NCBI RefSeq assembly: GCF_002531935.1
Contig: NZ_NWSV01000005.1
Span: forward strand, 390,003 to 454,002
Reading direction: 5' to 3'
Length of the DNA: 64,000 nucleotides
From: Rhizobium chutanense
GTDB lineage: Bacteria; Pseudomonadota; Alphaproteobacteria; Rhizobiales; Rhizobiaceae
Part shown: one piece after another, positions 63,917-64,000 of the stretch
Layout: each line of letters opens with the position of its first letter
Numbering within the stretch: the first letter of the stretch is position 1
Made by a program: the position numbers and the translations under genes
The notes under the pieces: generated by a model
Told to the model about the DNA's origin: nothing
The model's database searches: none
What the model saw: only the letters and a program-made list of their open reading frames with translations

Positions 63917-64000
63917 TCATGCCCTTGCCTGTCTTGATCGTCTGTATTGATCGATGACGACGGCGAGGACGATGATGGCTCCCTTGATGATCTCCTGGTA
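63917..64000 (-). CDS. ABC transporter permease, C-terminal fragment
   Basis: The last 27 codons of a gene that continues beyond the window, reading YQEIIKGAIIVLAVVIDQYR followed by RSRQARA and a stop at 63917-63919. (Y/W)QxxIKGxIIxLAVxxD is the usual C-terminal helix of ribose-type (RbsC family) permeases. Identification rests on this short helix alone. Confidence 0.6.
   Translation of the reverse strand, partial: YQEIIKGAIIVLAVVIDQYRRSRQARA

Overview
The window looks like DNA from an alphaproteobacterium of the Rhizobium/Agrobacterium group. It opens with the 3' end of an ALA synthase (HemA, the C4 haem route of alphaproteobacteria). The genes are GC-rich and tightly packed with ATGA overlaps, many solute ABC systems and many LysR/AraC/IclR/RpiR/SorC regulators are present, and the IS66, IS30 and ISNCY-type elements are of kinds common in rhizobia. 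The species assignment is inference from gene content; no 16S rRNA, tRNA or CRISPR was seen.

Layout. (1) 1-3580: end of hemA, a small membrane protein, a LysE-family exporter, then an insertion graveyard: an IS30-family element whose transposase is broken by an 8-bp tandem duplication, a truncated ISNCY-type transposase, and a truncated DUF2493-like gene. (2) 3581-10298: etfAB, a decayed aldehyde dehydrogenase fused to a decayed LivF ATPase, then a compact glutarate module (GcdH, class III CoA-transferase, 3-hydroxybutyryl-CoA dehydrogenase) with a divergent LysR gene. (3) 10299-21299: regulator remnants, an AraC regulator, two chemoreceptors, an SDR oxidoreductase, a complete IS66 element with an 8-bp target duplication, and a HAD phosphatase. 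(4) 21498-37223: a catabolic locus. A minus-strand operon carries a SAF-domain NAD(P)-oxidoreductase, a full 2-oxoacid/acetoin-type dehydrogenase complex (E1alpha, E1beta, E2, E3) and class II fructose-bisphosphate aldolase. Next come a SorC regulator and a plus-strand operon with a Tat-exported binding protein, two permeases, an ATPase, a PfkB kinase and two proteins I do not recognise. (5) 37579-43972: a ribose-type ABC operon with RpiR regulator, ribokinase-like kinase and a TIM-barrel sugar isomerase/epimerase. (6) 44347-47332: small regulator island. (7) 47144-58659: the most striking part, a complete beta-hydroxyaspartate cycle (bhcABCD with divergent IclR gene bhcR) beside glycolate oxidase glcDEF. 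Three further genes follow the bhc genes on the same strand: an erythrose-4-phosphate/glyceraldehyde-3-phosphate dehydrogenase homologue, a stand-alone phosphotransacetylase domain like the C-terminal half of malic enzyme, and a 62-residue protein. (8) 58650-63801: a lipA copy, a biotin carboxylase-BCCP fusion and 5-oxoprolinase subunits (pxpBC fusion and pxpA). The window ends in an ABC permease.

How it works together. GlcDEF oxidises glycolate to glyoxylate. BhcA aminates glyoxylate to glycine, BhcC condenses glycine with glyoxylate to beta-hydroxyaspartate, BhcB dehydrates it to iminosuccinate, and BhcD reduces that to aspartate, which donates its amino group back through BhcA and leaves oxaloacetate. 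This gives carbon-conserving growth on C2 compounds. The E1/E2/E3 complex needs lipoate, and lpdA and lipA in this window both look like copies of housekeeping genes. GcdH passes its electrons to ETF, encoded nearby.

The bhc cycle itself is a described pathway. The parts I judge least described are the gap-like/pta-like pair appended to the bhc operon, the SAF-oxidoreductase/E1-E2-E3 sugar locus, and the two unknown proteins at 35918-37223.
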